From contig JBDNFI010000042.1 in the NCBI GenBank assembly GCA_041689935.1, positions 14,936 to 78,935 on the forward strand: a stretch of 64,000 bases of DNA, written 5' to 3'. Under the pieces are notes generated by a model that made no database searches, had not been told where the DNA came from, and saw only the letters and a list, made by a program, of their open reading frames with translations. The DNA is from CAXBDP01 sp041689935. GTDB lineage: Bacteria; Bacteroidota; Bacteroidia; Cytophagales; Cyclobacteriaceae. Positions 8,350 to 16,994 of this stretch are shown piece by piece. Numbering within the stretch: position 1 is the first letter of the stretch; the number at the start of each line of letters is the position of its first letter. Made by a program: the position numbers and the translations under genes.

Positions 8350-9097
8350 TCTTCAGCACCTAAGTCGGGAGGGTAAAAAGGCCTTTGCGGTATTAATAGA
8401 CCCAGATAAGGTATTAGATACTAATACGCTACAGCGATTGGCGCACATGAGCGTAGAAAATAAGATCGATTACTTTTTGGTTGGAGGGAGTCTGCTCACG
8501 CATAACAATCTCTATCAGGTAGTGCAATGGCTGAAGGATCATACAGATATTCCAGTGGTTTTGTTTCCCGGCAACAGCATGCAGATCGATCTACGGGCTG
8601 ATGGCATTTTATTTATTTCTTTAATTTCTGGTAGAAATCCTGAATTACTCATTGGTCAGCATGTGATAGCAGCACCTCTATTGAAAAGAAGCCAATTGGA
8701 AATTGTGCCGACTGGTTATATGCTTATTGACTCAGGGCATCCTACAAGTGCAAGTTATATGAGCCACACATTACCAATTCCTTCTGATAAGCCATCACTG
8801 GCTGCTTGTACTGCCATGGCGGGTGAGATGCTAGGCATGCAATTGATATATATGGATGCTGGCAGTGGATCAAAAAGACCGATTGATGCTAAAATGATTT
8901 CGATGGTGCAACGATCTGTAAATGTACCTTTGATTGTGGGCGGTGGAATAACTTCAGCCGAAAAGGCTCAAATTGCCATGGAAGCCGGTGCGGACGTGAT
9001 AGTAGTAGGAAATGGGATAGAAAAAAACCTCAATCTTTTGATTGAGGTTTCTGAAAAAGTGAATTTGTTTAATTCTCTATTAGACGTTCATAAGTGA
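8327..9097 (+). CDS. Geranylgeranylglyceryl phosphate synthase (PcrB-like)
   Basis: I place the start at the GTG at 8327 (256 residues); a TTG further upstream at 8291 would add residues not expected in the family. The TIM-barrel signatures are clear: AVLIDPDKV near the N-terminus, YFLVGGSL, YMDAGSGS and the phosphate-binding end VGGGITSAEKAQ with EAGADVIVVGNGIEK. The family joins sn-glycerol-1-phosphate to a polyprenyl diphosphate, the first step of archaeal-type ether lipids; group II enzymes are known from Bacteroidota but their product there is poorly understood. Its 3' end overlaps the convergent AraC gene by 18 bases and contains that gene's terminator. Confidence 0.85.
   Translation: MNKKILSNLQHLSREGKKAFAVLIDPDKVLDTNTLQRLAHMSVENKIDYFLVGGSLLTHNNLYQVVQWLKDHTDIPVVLFPGNSMQIDLRADGILFISLISGRNPELLIGQHVIAAPLLKRSQLEIVPTGYMLIDSGHPTSASYMSHTLPIPSDKPSLAACTAMAGEMLGMQLIYMDAGSGSKRPIDAKMISMVQRSVNVPLIVGGGITSAEKAQIAMEAGADVIVVGNGIEKNLNLLIEVSEKVNLFNSLLDVHK
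9019..9050 (-). terminator. Intrinsic terminator of the AraC gene, inside the GGGP synthase coding region
   Basis: A perfect 11-base-pair stem (AAACCTCAATC / GATTGAGGTTT) with a four-base loop lies at 9025-9050. Read on the minus strand it runs straight into a T-tract (9027-9021), as an intrinsic terminator should. It sits 30 bases past the stop codon of the minus-strand AraC gene. The same bases code for the conserved C-terminal helix of the GGGP synthase on the plus strand. Confidence 0.8.
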
Positions 9098-10003
9098 TTC
9101 TCTACGACGCATCTTGCCTGCTGGTATGCCAAACATCATTTTGAATCTTCTACAGAAATAAGCCGTGTCTTTATAGCCTATTTCATGTCCAATATCACGG
9201 ATACTCTTTTTGGTAGTTCTAAGTAGGTTTACTGCTTCCTCCATGCGTTGATATTCAATATAATCCTGAGGATTGATACCTGTTAGCATTTTGAAATATT
9301 GACCTACGTAATCTTCAGATACATTCGCAACTCTAGCCAATACCTTGTTGGATAGATCACCGCCTAATTCTTCCTTAATATAAGCAAAGATATCAATGAG
9401 ACGCGGATCCTTAAAGTAGGTCGAATTTGTTGTAAGTTGCTCTACAAACATGCGGTTGTCAAGGAGATGGCGTATAACTTCTACTACGATTTGCTCCATT
9501 AGTAAGCTAACAACTCTATCTTTACCTGGCTTATGTGAATGCTTCTCACTTATAAGCTTTTCTATCAGGTCAACTACTTTTTGATTATTTCGAATGACGA
9601 AAGGTGGAATATCTAAGGAGGTAAAAAAGTTTACAGAATTGAAAACTTTAGTTTCAAATGATATAGAACTGTAAAACTCAGAGTTTTTGTCTTTAGAATC
9701 TTCAGCAGTGAACGTGCTGAGGTATTTCTTCTTCGTAGTTAAAAACTCATCGTTGGATAGACGAACAGATGGACCAGTGCCGAAGGTAATCGTAGTCGTT
9801 CTGCCGGCAGGCATAAACAATACTTCTTCTGCCATTGCAACCTCATCGTATTTACCAAACCTTACACCACACTTATTCAATAAAACGATGCTATTTTCTA
9901 CATCGTAATAATTGTCAACGGTAATCGGGTGTAATACTTTCGTTTTGGAAGCTTTAAGAAACTTAATCCCTAAAGATTCAATTATTTTATTATAATCTTC
10001 CAT
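9080..10003 (-). CDS. AraC-family transcriptional regulator
   Basis: A 307-residue regulator. The C-terminal 100 residues hold the double helix-turn-helix of AraC/XylS proteins, with LARVANVSEDYVGQYFKMLT as the first HTH and IRDIGHEIGYKDTAYFCRRF as the highly conserved second HTH. The N-terminal 200 residues look like a sensing domain with no family I can name. It is monocistronic. Its likely target is unknown; the nearest divergent partner is not adjacent, since the acyl-CoA dehydrogenase upstream is on the same strand 161 bases away. Confidence 0.88.
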   Translation of the reverse strand: MEDYNKIIESLGIKFLKASKTKVLHPITVDNYYDVENSIVLLNKCGVRFGKYDEVAMAEEVLFMPAGRTTTITFGTGPSVRLSNDEFLTTKKKYLSTFTAEDSKDKNSEFYSSISFETKVFNSVNFFTSLDIPPFVIRNNQKVVDLIEKLISEKHSHKPGKDRVVSLLMEQIVVEVIRHLLDNRMFVEQLTTNSTYFKDPRLIDIFAYIKEELGGDLSNKVLARVANVSEDYVGQYFKMLTGINPQDYIEYQRMEEAVNLLRTTKKSIRDIGHEIGYKDTAYFCRRFKMMFGIPAGKMRRRESLMNV

Positions 10004-10164
10004 GGCATTTTCTTTAGTAAAGTGGATTTTGATTTATAGGGTTTTGTAATATTTCACTTAAAACTAACCAGAATATTTGAAAGTTGCAACCATAGAGCCA
10101 ATATTCAGTTAAGCATAAATCTAAATATTTGTAAATCAGCTATTTATAAATAAAAAATTTATGA

Positions 10165-11304
10165 CTATTTCAATATATGTCTGGAAATCACAAGCTTTTG
10201 AATTTCTGACGTGCCTTCATATATCTGCGTGATTTTGGCATCCCTCATCAATCTTTCTACATGATATTCTTTGACATAGCCATAGCCACCATGTACTTGT
10301 ACAGCTTCGGAGGCTATTTCGTTTGCAACTTTTGACGCATATAATTTGGCCATTGCTGAGTACATTGAGAAGTCTTGTTTGAGATCTTTCAAAGTAGCAG
10401 CCTTAAAGCATAATAGGCGTGCTGCCTCGATTTCTGTGGCCATATCAGCCAATTTGAATGAGATCGCTTGATGTTGGTGGATGGGCTTCCCGAAAGCCTT
10501 TCTTTCTTTCGAATATTGCAAAGCCAACTCGTACGCACCAGAGGCAATTCCTAATGCTTGTGCTGCTATACCAATCCTCCCGCCATTTAAGGTCTCCATG
10601 GCAAAGCTGAACCCGAAGCCATCAGCTCCGATTCTATTTTCCTTTGGCACTTTCACATCTTGGAACATCAATGAATGGGTATCAGACCCTCTGATGCCCA
10701 TTTTTTGCTCCTTTTTTCCAACTACAAACCCGTCAGACTCTCTTTCTACAATGAGGGCATTTATTCCTTTATGCCCTTTTTCTCTGTCTGTTTGAGCAAT
10801 TACAATGTATATCGACGCACTATTACCATTGGTAATCCAATTTTTTGTTCCATTCAGAAGGTAATGATCACCTTTATCCAGTGCTTCGGTTCTTTGAGAA
10901 GTTGCGTCCGACCCTGCCTCTGGTTCTGAAAGACAGAATGCTCCGATTTTCTTTCCTGATGCTAAATCAGGCAGATACTTTTGTCTTTGTTCCTCGGTTC
11001 CATATTTTTCAATTCCCCAGCATATAAGAGAGTTGTTTACTGACATCACTACAGATGCAGAAGCGTCGACTTTAGATATTTCTTCCATTGCGAGAACGTA
11101 AGAAATTGAATCCATTCCTCCGCCTCCATATTTGGGATCAACCATCATACCCATAAAACCGAGCTCTCCCATTTTTTTAATTTGGGATGTTGGAAAAGTT
11201 TGGGTTTCATCTCTCTCAATCACACCCGGAAGCAATTCTATTTGTGCAAATTCTCTCGCCGCATCTCTTACCGCAATTTGCTCTTCTGTCAATGAAAAAT
11301 TCAT
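10165..11304 (-). CDS. Acyl-CoA dehydrogenase (short-chain/butyryl type)
   Basis: The 379 residues cover a complete FAD-dependent acyl-CoA dehydrogenase, which introduces the alpha-beta double bond in fatty-acid or amino-acid-derived acyl-CoAs. Signatures are CLSEPEAGSDA (about 133), GTKNWITNG (about 160), the SKERKAFGKPI region and the C-terminal QIYEGTSEIQKLVISRHIL; the glutamate in YEGTSEIQ is the catalytic base position of the short-chain and butyryl enzymes. The chain length is not determinable by eye. It is separated by 60 bases from the zinc peptidase gene upstream on the same strand and may share its transcript. Confidence 0.92.
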   Translation of the reverse strand: MNFSLTEEQIAVRDAAREFAQIELLPGVIERDETQTFPTSQIKKMGELGFMGMMVDPKYGGGGMDSISYVLAMEEISKVDASASVVMSVNNSLICWGIEKYGTEEQRQKYLPDLASGKKIGAFCLSEPEAGSDATSQRTEALDKGDHYLLNGTKNWITNGNSASIYIVIAQTDREKGHKGINALIVERESDGFVVGKKEQKMGIRGSDTHSLMFQDVKVPKENRIGADGFGFSFAMETLNGGRIGIAAQALGIASGAYELALQYSKERKAFGKPIHQHQAISFKLADMATEIEAARLLCFKAATLKDLKQDFSMYSAMAKLYASKVANEIASEAVQVHGGYGYVKEYHVERLMRDAKITQIYEGTSEIQKLVISRHILK

Positions 11305-11364
11305 AATAAAATAATCTTTTGTGTTTTGCCCAAATCATCTAAATAAAGGTCGAATTAAACAAAT

Positions 11365-12054
11365 TTAATCTCTTCCTCCAAAGAACATTGTGGCATAATA
11401 CAATAATGTTACAATAGAGGCAATGGCTGCTACAATGTAAGTCATAGCTGCCCATTTGAGGGCATCCTTTGCCATGTCATACTCCGCACTTGTAACTACT
11501 CCTCTTTTATCTATCCAAGCTAAAGCTCTTTTACTTGCATCAAATTCTACTGGGAGAGTTATTACCGAAAACAATGTTAAGACAGAATAGGTGCCTACAA
11601 TCAATACTCCTATAAACTCGTAAGGAAGATTTGCTAACAAGGCTCCTCCAAAAATACTTAGTAGAACAACAATGTTTAAAATTTTACCACTCGCATTTTG
11701 TACAGGGACCATAGCAGAGCGGAATTCTAACATGCTGTATGCAGTTGCATGTTGCACAGCGTGCCCACATTCGTGTGCTGCAACGGCCACCGCGGCTGCA
11801 CTTCTGCCATGATACACATCTGGGCTTAAGTTTACAGTTTTGTCTGCGGGATTGTAATGGTCTGTTAGTCGCCCTTCTACGGAAACTACTCTCGCATCAG
11901 TGATCCCGTGATCTCTAAGCATAGCTTCCGCAATCTGGGCACCTGTAAGGTTTGCAGTAAGAGGTATTTGTGAATACTTCTTGAATTTTGATTTTAGTTT
12001 CGAACTTACCGCATAGCTGATAATCATGAAACCAATGAAAATGATCCAAATCAT
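11365..12054 (-). CDS. YugP-family zinc metallopeptidase, membrane protein
   Basis: A 229-residue membrane protein of the PF04298 neutral zinc metallopeptidase family. It has an N-terminal transmembrane helix and the zincin motif AAHECGHAVQHA (HExxH at about residues 112-116), followed by RSAMVPVQN and two or three hydrophobic segments toward the C-terminus. The substrate of the family is not established. Its start is one base after the rfaE2 stop codon, so translation is probably coupled within the panC-panD operon. Confidence 0.88.
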   Translation of the reverse strand: MIWIIFIGFMIISYAVSSKLKSKFKKYSQIPLTANLTGAQIAEAMLRDHGITDARVVSVEGRLTDHYNPADKTVNLSPDVYHGRSAAAVAVAAHECGHAVQHATAYSMLEFRSAMVPVQNASGKILNIVVLLSIFGGALLANLPYEFIGVLIVGTYSVLTLFSVITLPVEFDASKRALAWIDKRGVVTSAEYDMAKDALKWAAMTYIVAAIASIVTLLYYATMFFGGRD

Positions 12055-12055
12055 A

Positions 12056-12532
12056 TTAAGTTGTTTTTATTTTTTCGATAATTTTTGTGGTTGAGTAGCC
12101 AGAAACTAATTCGAGAGTTTCTACTTTTCCACCGTTTCTCATTACGATATCAGAACCCACAATGTTCTCTATTGCGTAATCATTTCCTTTTACCAATACG
12201 TCTGGTATAATCTGTTCAATTAATCCGATTGGAGTTTCCTCACCAAAATACGTAACGGCATCTACAAAAGCCAATGCCGCAAGCATTCTAGCCCTTGCGT
12301 ATTCTGTTTGAATGGGTCTATTTGAGCCTTTTATTTTGCTCACTGACTGGTCAGTGTTGATCGCTACAATTAGCTTTGTGCCTTTTGTGGAGGCTTTTTC
12401 TAGGTAATCGATATGACCTAGATGTAAGATATCAAAACAGCCATTAGTAAAAACAATCTTTTCACCTCCCGCTTTCCATTGGGCTACTTTTGTGAGTAAT
12501 TGGTCTACTGTTAAAATTTTATCTTTAGACAT
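12056..12532 (-). CDS. rfaE2: D-glycero-beta-D-manno-heptose 1-phosphate adenylyltransferase
   Basis: The 158-residue protein is a stand-alone nucleotidyltransferase of the RfaE2/HldE C-terminal type. The motif TNGCFDILHLGHIDYLEKA carries the HxGH signature (about residues 36-39), and the end has VSGYSTTKIIEKI, equivalent to the family's STT motif. The reaction activates heptose-1-phosphate to ADP-heptose for the LPS core. It overlaps the upstream flippase-like gene by eight bases. One GCGGGAGG lies in the sense strand at 12465 (Ala-Gly-Gly). Confidence 0.88.
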   Translation of the reverse strand: MSKDKILTVDQLLTKVAQWKAGGEKIVFTNGCFDILHLGHIDYLEKASTKGTKLIVAINTDQSVSKIKGSNRPIQTEYARARMLAALAFVDAVTYFGEETPIGLIEQIIPDVLVKGNDYAIENIVGSDIVMRNGGKVETLELVSGYSTTKIIEKIKTT

Positions 12533-13562
12533 CGGTTATTTTGTCTGCTTTGGATTTTTTGCCTGAAATAAATGCGACCATTATTAATGCAATGCCTCCA
12601 CCAACCACCACATAAAGTGCTTGGGAGGTATGAAGGATGGTGGCAAACAAAATGCCATCAGTTTCTTCTATGCCATAAAGTACTAAAACACTGCCAACCA
12701 ATAGATGAAATGCACCTACACCACCCTGCACTGGTGCAGCCATACCAATACTGCCCATCGCTAATAATGATAGCCCGGCACCCAAACCTAAGCCGCTGGT
12801 TTCTTCTAAAGAAAAAAGCACTACATAAGACATGAAAAAGTAGCAAAGCCAGATAATAAAAGTCGAAAACCAAAAAGCTTTTTTCTTTTTTAGATGGCGT
12901 ATACTTGTGATTCCTTGAACCATTTGGCCTAAAAACCCTCTAATCTTTATGAAAAGCGGGTGGGTTCTTAGGGTGGAGCTACTTGCGCTCTTTAAGTAAA
13001 AGTAAACGGCCAAAACAAGAAATGGAATAGCAGTTAGAATAATGATCAACACATTCAACTGGCTTTCATAGCCTGCCAGTTTGTCTTGTAGCAGATCTAA
13101 AAAGAAATTTTTGAGTCGACCAAATTCGATAAGAAAGGTGAGTGCTAGCAATACTATTAGTGAGAGTAAATCAATAATTCGCTCTGCCACTACAGTGCCT
13201 AGTGAGGTAGTAAGCGGTACTTTATCTGTCTTTACTAGCACGCCGCATTTTGAGACTTCGCCCATTCTAGGAAACACAAGATTGGCAATATAGCCTACCA
13301 TTACGGCTAAAAATGTACGGAAGGTGGATAGCCCTGTAAAGCCAATTGGCTCCAGTAGCAAGTTCCACCTGTATGCTCTGGCCACATGGCTTACAGTACC
13401 TATCACCAGTGATAGCACGATAAATCTGTAGTCTATGTCCTTTAGTTTGGAAAGCATATATTGTAAATCGATATTACGAAAGACAAGCCATAATAGACCT
13501 CCAGCGACCATTAGGGAAATCACGTATCGGAGTGCAAAGCGAATGGAGTTTTTTAGCGACAT
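12525..13562 (-). CDS. Flippase-like / lysylphosphatidylglycerol synthase TM-domain protein (UPF0104)
   Basis: A 345-residue integral membrane protein with about eight hydrophobic segments. The pattern RAYRWNLLLEPIG, FLAVMVGYIANLVFPRMGEV and the late MGSIGMAAPVQGGVGAFHLL is typical of the flippase-like domain shared by MprF and many glycan/lipid-related proteins. It lacks the cytosolic transferase domain of MprF, so lysyl transfer is unlikely; a lipid- or glycan-handling role is inferred. The panD stop and this start share one base (TAATG), which indicates coupled translation. Confidence 0.82.
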   Translation of the reverse strand: MSLKNSIRFALRYVISLMVAGGLLWLVFRNIDLQYMLSKLKDIDYRFIVLSLVIGTVSHVARAYRWNLLLEPIGFTGLSTFRTFLAVMVGYIANLVFPRMGEVSKCGVLVKTDKVPLTTSLGTVVAERIIDLLSLIVLLALTFLIEFGRLKNFFLDLLQDKLAGYESQLNVLIIILTAIPFLVLAVYFYLKSASSSTLRTHPLFIKIRGFLGQMVQGITSIRHLKKKKAFWFSTFIIWLCYFFMSYVVLFSLEETSGLGLGAGLSLLAMGSIGMAAPVQGGVGAFHLLVGSVLVLYGIEETDGILFATILHTSQALYVVVGGGIALIMVAFISGKKSKADKITDV

Positions 13563-13909
13563 TAATTGATGCGATTACTTTCGTCAGGAAAAATCAATTT
13601 AGGTTGATGTGTTGAGCTCTCATTTTTGTCTAAAATACAGTAAGAAATGATAATAACAATGTCGCCTACTTGTGCTTTTCTTGCAGCTGGACCGTTCAAA
13701 CAGATTTCACCAGTTCCTCTTTTTCCTTTAATCACATAGGTTTCAAGTCTTTCACCATTATTTATATTCACAATTTGCACCTTTTCATTGGCTACCAAAT
13801 CTGCAGCTTCCATCAGTTCTTCATCTATGGTAATACTACCAACATAATGAAGTTCTGCTTGTGTAATTTTTACTCTGTGAATTTTTGATTTTAATAACTC
13901 AATCTGCAT
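13562..13909 (-). CDS. panD: Aspartate 1-decarboxylase proenzyme
   Basis: The 115 residues match PanD, which makes beta-alanine for pantothenate. The self-cleavage site is the Gly-Ser in ELHYVGSITIDEELM (about residues 24-25), where serine becomes the pyruvoyl group. The downstream NGERLETYVIKG and NGPAARKAQVGD motifs are also canonical. It sits between panC (18 bases upstream) and the flippase-like gene, giving a panC-panD pathway pair. Confidence 0.95.
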   Translation of the reverse strand: MQIELLKSKIHRVKITQAELHYVGSITIDEELMEAADLVANEKVQIVNINNGERLETYVIKGKRGTGEICLNGPAARKAQVGDIVIIISYCILDKNESSTHQPKLIFPDESNRIN

Positions 13910-13927
13910 GAAATCCTTTTTTGATAA

Positions 13928-14776
13928 TTAATTTCTAAATAAAATATTGTCGATTAGTCTGACACCCTCGATATAAGCAGCAATGCATATAACGAGTTCA
14001 TTGCTCTGCTCATTTTCATCTACTTCTTGCAGGGTGATTGAATTAGCAATGTTTAAATATTCAAGTTCTAAAAAGGCATCTACTTTTATTTTCTCTATTA
14101 AATATTGTTTCGTCGATTTGGGTTGCCTCCCTTCTTGAAGCATTTGCTTGCCTAATATCAAATATTGGTAAAGGCGGGAGGCATTTATTCGTCCTTGCTC
14201 TGTGAGCCGCTGATTGCGAGATGAAAGTGCCAACCCATTTTCGTCTCTTTCAGTTTCTATTACTCGAAGTAAAATTGGGAAGTTGAGATCCCTTATCAAG
14301 CAATTGATTATCTGAACTTGTTGCCAATCTTTTTGACCAAAAAAAGCCAGATCAGGTTGAACTATGTTGAATAGTTTAGAAACAATCAACCCGACTCCAC
14401 TGAAATGGCCTGGCCTGTAAGAACCTTCCATTACCTTTTCCAAAGAGCCAAACTGAAAAGAAGTAGAAGAGACTTTGGGATACATTACCTCAATGGAGGG
14501 AATAAAAAGCGCATCACAGTCAGCCTGCATTAATAGCTGCATATCTGTAGAGAGTGTTTTCGGATACTTTTCTAAATCGTCCGGATTATTGAATTGAGCA
14601 GGATTTATAAATATGGAGCAAATAACGTAATCGCACTCTAGCATTGCTTGTTTTATAAGTGCAATATGGCCGTAGTGGAGTGCTCCCATTGTAGGAACAA
14701 AGCCGATTTTTTGCGCTTGGTTTTTAAGACTTGAAATTTTTTCTCGTAAAGAATTTATTGATTCTAATACTTCCAT
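13928..14776 (-). CDS. panC: Pantoate--beta-alanine ligase
   Basis: The 282-residue protein is a full-length pantothenate synthetase, joining pantoate and beta-alanine with ATP. Visible motifs are PTMGALHYGHIALIKQA (HxGH at about residues 34-37), SIFINPAQFNNPDDLEKYP, FGQKDWQQ and LALSSRNQRL. It is the first gene of a minus-strand operon running through panD, the flippase-like protein, rfaE2 and the zinc peptidase. A candidate promoter lies 22 bases upstream, back to back with a promoter for the divergent GT5-like gene. Confidence 0.95.
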   Translation of the reverse strand: MEVLESINSLREKISSLKNQAQKIGFVPTMGALHYGHIALIKQAMLECDYVICSIFINPAQFNNPDDLEKYPKTLSTDMQLLMQADCDALFIPSIEVMYPKVSSTSFQFGSLEKVMEGSYRPGHFSGVGLIVSKLFNIVQPDLAFFGQKDWQQVQIINCLIRDLNFPILLRVIETERDENGLALSSRNQRLTEQGRINASRLYQYLILGKQMLQEGRQPKSTKQYLIEKIKVDAFLELEYLNIANSITLQEVDENEQSNELVICIAAYIEGVRLIDNILFRN

Positions 14777-14797
14777 TTCTCATTTAATAATCGGGGC

Positions 14798-14805
14798 AAA
14801 GCTAC
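14798..14805 (-). promoter_or_regulatory. Candidate -7 element for the panC operon
   Basis: On the minus strand the sequence TAGCTTTG fits TAnnTTTG and lies 21 bases before the panC ATG. I see no convincing TTG at -33, so the call rests on the -7 match and position. Confidence 0.5.
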
Positions 14806-14845
14806 GTTTTAGCTAGGAATAAATGGAATTACGGGTAAATTTTAG

Positions 14846-14853
14846 TATTTTTG
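14846..14853 (+). promoter_or_regulatory. Candidate -7 element for the GT5-like gene
   Basis: TATTTTTG fits TAnnTTTG, 37 bases before the ATG at 14891. It is arranged divergently to the panC element about 40 bases away. A -33 TTG is not evident. Confidence 0.5.
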
Positions 14854-14890
14854 TGCGCAATTTGTTTTCCACTCTAAATTTATAGCTATT

Positions 14891-15706
14891 ATGTCTAAGC
14901 TCCGCATTCTTTATGTTGCTAGTGAAATCAATCCTTTTTTGCAAACTTCAGAAGTTGCCGAATTTGTAAGAAAGCTTCCTCAAGGCATGCAAGAAAGGGG
15001 GATGGAAATCAGGATCTTAGTTCCAAGATTTGGGTTGATCAATGAGCGCAAAAACAGATTGCACGAAGTTGTAAGGTTGTCTGGAATCAATATTTCTGTT
15101 GGTGAGGAAGAAAAGCCTTTGGTCATCAAAGTAGCCTCTATCCCAAACGCAAAACTTCAAGTTTACTTTATCGATAACGAAGATTATTTTCACCGCAAGT
15201 CCGTTTTCTTTGATAAGGAAAATAAATTTTACGAAGATAACGACGAAAGGGCAATATTCTTTTGTAAGGGCGTTATCGAAACGGTCAAAAAACTTGGATG
15301 GGCACCAGATATCGTACATTGCAATGACTGGATGACGAGTCTTGTTCCTATGTATTTGAAAACTACCTACAAGAAGGATCCTTTGTTCAAAAACACAAAA
15401 TCAATTTTTACAATTTATGACAATTTCTTTGCAGATAAATTCAGTCCAGATCTAATTAGTAAAGCCAAAATGCTTGATATCGATGATAAAGCATTAGATC
15501 AATTGAAATCTGCCGATTTAAGAGGTTTCCTAAAAATTGGCATCCAATATGCAGATGCTACTATCAAAGCAGAAGAACAAAATAGCGACAGTTTAAATGC
15601 AATTTTTGAAGAATTATCTAACTCAGACAAAAAAATTGATACAATCGAACAAAATGAAAATTTCCTCGATTCGTATTACAATTTCTACCATGATCTTGTC
15701 AGCTAA
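14891..15706 (+). CDS. Glycogen/starch synthase-like protein, single GT5 N-terminal domain with degenerate active site
   Basis: The 271 residues align with only the N-terminal Rossmann domain of glycogen synthases (LRILYVASEINPFLQTSEVAE at the start, IVHCNDWMTSLVPMYLK near residue 140). The C-terminal GT-B domain is absent, and the residue of the ADP-glucose-binding KTGG motif is replaced: the text reads LQTSEVAEF, with Gln18 where the lysine belongs. Catalysis of glucan synthesis is therefore improbable and a binding or regulatory role is inferred. The gene end overlaps the DUF4270 lipoprotein gene, so the two are probably co-expressed. Confidence 0.75.
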   Translation: MSKLRILYVASEINPFLQTSEVAEFVRKLPQGMQERGMEIRILVPRFGLINERKNRLHEVVRLSGINISVGEEEKPLVIKVASIPNAKLQVYFIDNEDYFHRKSVFFDKENKFYEDNDERAIFFCKGVIETVKKLGWAPDIVHCNDWMTSLVPMYLKTTYKKDPLFKNTKSIFTIYDNFFADKFSPDLISKAKMLDIDDKALDQLKSADLRGFLKIGIQYADATIKAEEQNSDSLNAIFEELSNSDKKIDTIEQNENFLDSYYNFYHDLVS

Positions 15707-16979
15707 AAATAATGGGTTGGTGCTTATATTGGCCCTTTTTCTATTTTCTTCATGTGAGGAGCCAGGTATTATAGACCTTGGCATGAACCAAGACAATAGA
15801 CTCGAGATTAAGATTCAGGAATTTTCACTTGAAGCTACCCAAACATTATTCGATTCCATCAATACGAGAAACCAGACTATAGTTATGTCTGGGCGCTACC
15901 AAGATGGGACTTTTGGCCAGGTAGAAGCCACCGGCTTTGCGCAGCTTGGTTTAGTGAATGTGAATAGATTTTTGCCAGAAACAGCAATCTTTGATTCAGT
16001 GAGACTGGAACTATTTGTTGATTTCTTTCATGGCAATGATTTTAGTGTTCCTCAATCATTTTCAGTTCACGAATTGTCAGAACCTATCTACGATTCTTTG
16101 CCTTATTTTAGCTACTCTTTCACAGATTACGAAAGTGTGGTATTGGGAGAAGTTAACAAGACTTTTATCCCAGGAATTGATTCGATTTTCAGGGTTAAAC
16201 TTGATCAGGCGTTTGGGCAAGACCTATTTACAAAAGCAAGAGACGGAGCTGCAGAATTTGAATCGAATGCTAGTTTCAAAGATTATTTTAAAGGAATGGC
16301 CTTTGTATCCGGAGCCAATAACAATAATTCTGTCTTAGGATTTAATCTGCAAGATAGACGATCGAAAATAGTATTGTACTACAGAACTGAAACAGATACG
16401 CTTGAATATGATTTCACTTTTTTTGAACAAAATCATTTCAGCCAAATCGTGTTTTCACCACAAGGAAGTGTTTTGCAAAATATACCTCAACCATACGAGG
16501 AAGCCGATTTAGGAACTGGTAAATATTATACTCAGGCAGGTACGGGTGTCATCACAAAAATTGACTTATCTCAACTCAGAGGATTATTAGATACATTAGA
16601 AAATTACAAAATTAACCTTGCTGAGTTGGAACTCAGGGTTGATGAATCTTCTGAATTTCTTACTCCACCTAATTCTATTATTTTCTATTATGTAGGGTCA
16701 GATAATAGAATTGTAAACGTAGGTGGATCAGTTGGCGCAATTCAATTAGATGGTTCAAACCAACTTTCAGGAAATACTCCAGCCCAACTATTTTACAATC
16801 AAACAAGTAAAACATATAGAGGCTCTATAACTGGGTATGCACAAGCAGTAGCCGATGGGAGAGTTCCTTATAGTGAGGTTTTTGTATTGCCTGCTAGGTT
16901 TGGGTCAAGTTTAAATCGGATGGTAATAGATGAGTCAGCCATCAAGCTAAATATTTATTATACCATTGTCAACGAATAA
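15690..16979 (+). CDS. DUF4270-family lipoprotein
   Basis: A lipoprotein of 429 residues from the ATG at 15690, which gives an ideal 22-residue lipoprotein signal ending in FSSC. An ATG at 15654 is a possible alternative, giving a longer n-region. The body is a beta-rich secreted protein matching the DUF4270 family of Bacteroidota (LGMNQDNRLEIKIQEFSLEATQ, then QTIVMSGRYQDGTFGQVEA). No enzymatic motif is visible; an envelope role is inferred. It overlaps the GT5-like gene by 17 bases and is followed by glmS after 15 bases. Confidence 0.8.
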   Translation: MILSAKNNGLVLILALFLFSSCEEPGIIDLGMNQDNRLEIKIQEFSLEATQTLFDSINTRNQTIVMSGRYQDGTFGQVEATGFAQLGLVNVNRFLPETAIFDSVRLELFVDFFHGNDFSVPQSFSVHELSEPIYDSLPYFSYSFTDYESVVLGEVNKTFIPGIDSIFRVKLDQAFGQDLFTKARDGAAEFESNASFKDYFKGMAFVSGANNNNSVLGFNLQDRRSKIVLYYRTETDTLEYDFTFFEQNHFSQIVFSPQGSVLQNIPQPYEEADLGTGKYYTQAGTGVITKIDLSQLRGLLDTLENYKINLAELELRVDESSEFLTPPNSIIFYYVGSDNRIVNVGGSVGAIQLDGSNQLSGNTPAQLFYNQTSKTYRGSITGYAQAVADGRVPYSEVFVLPARFGSSLNRMVIDESAIKLNIYYTIVNE

Positions 16980-16994
16980 AAACAAAGCATTTTT

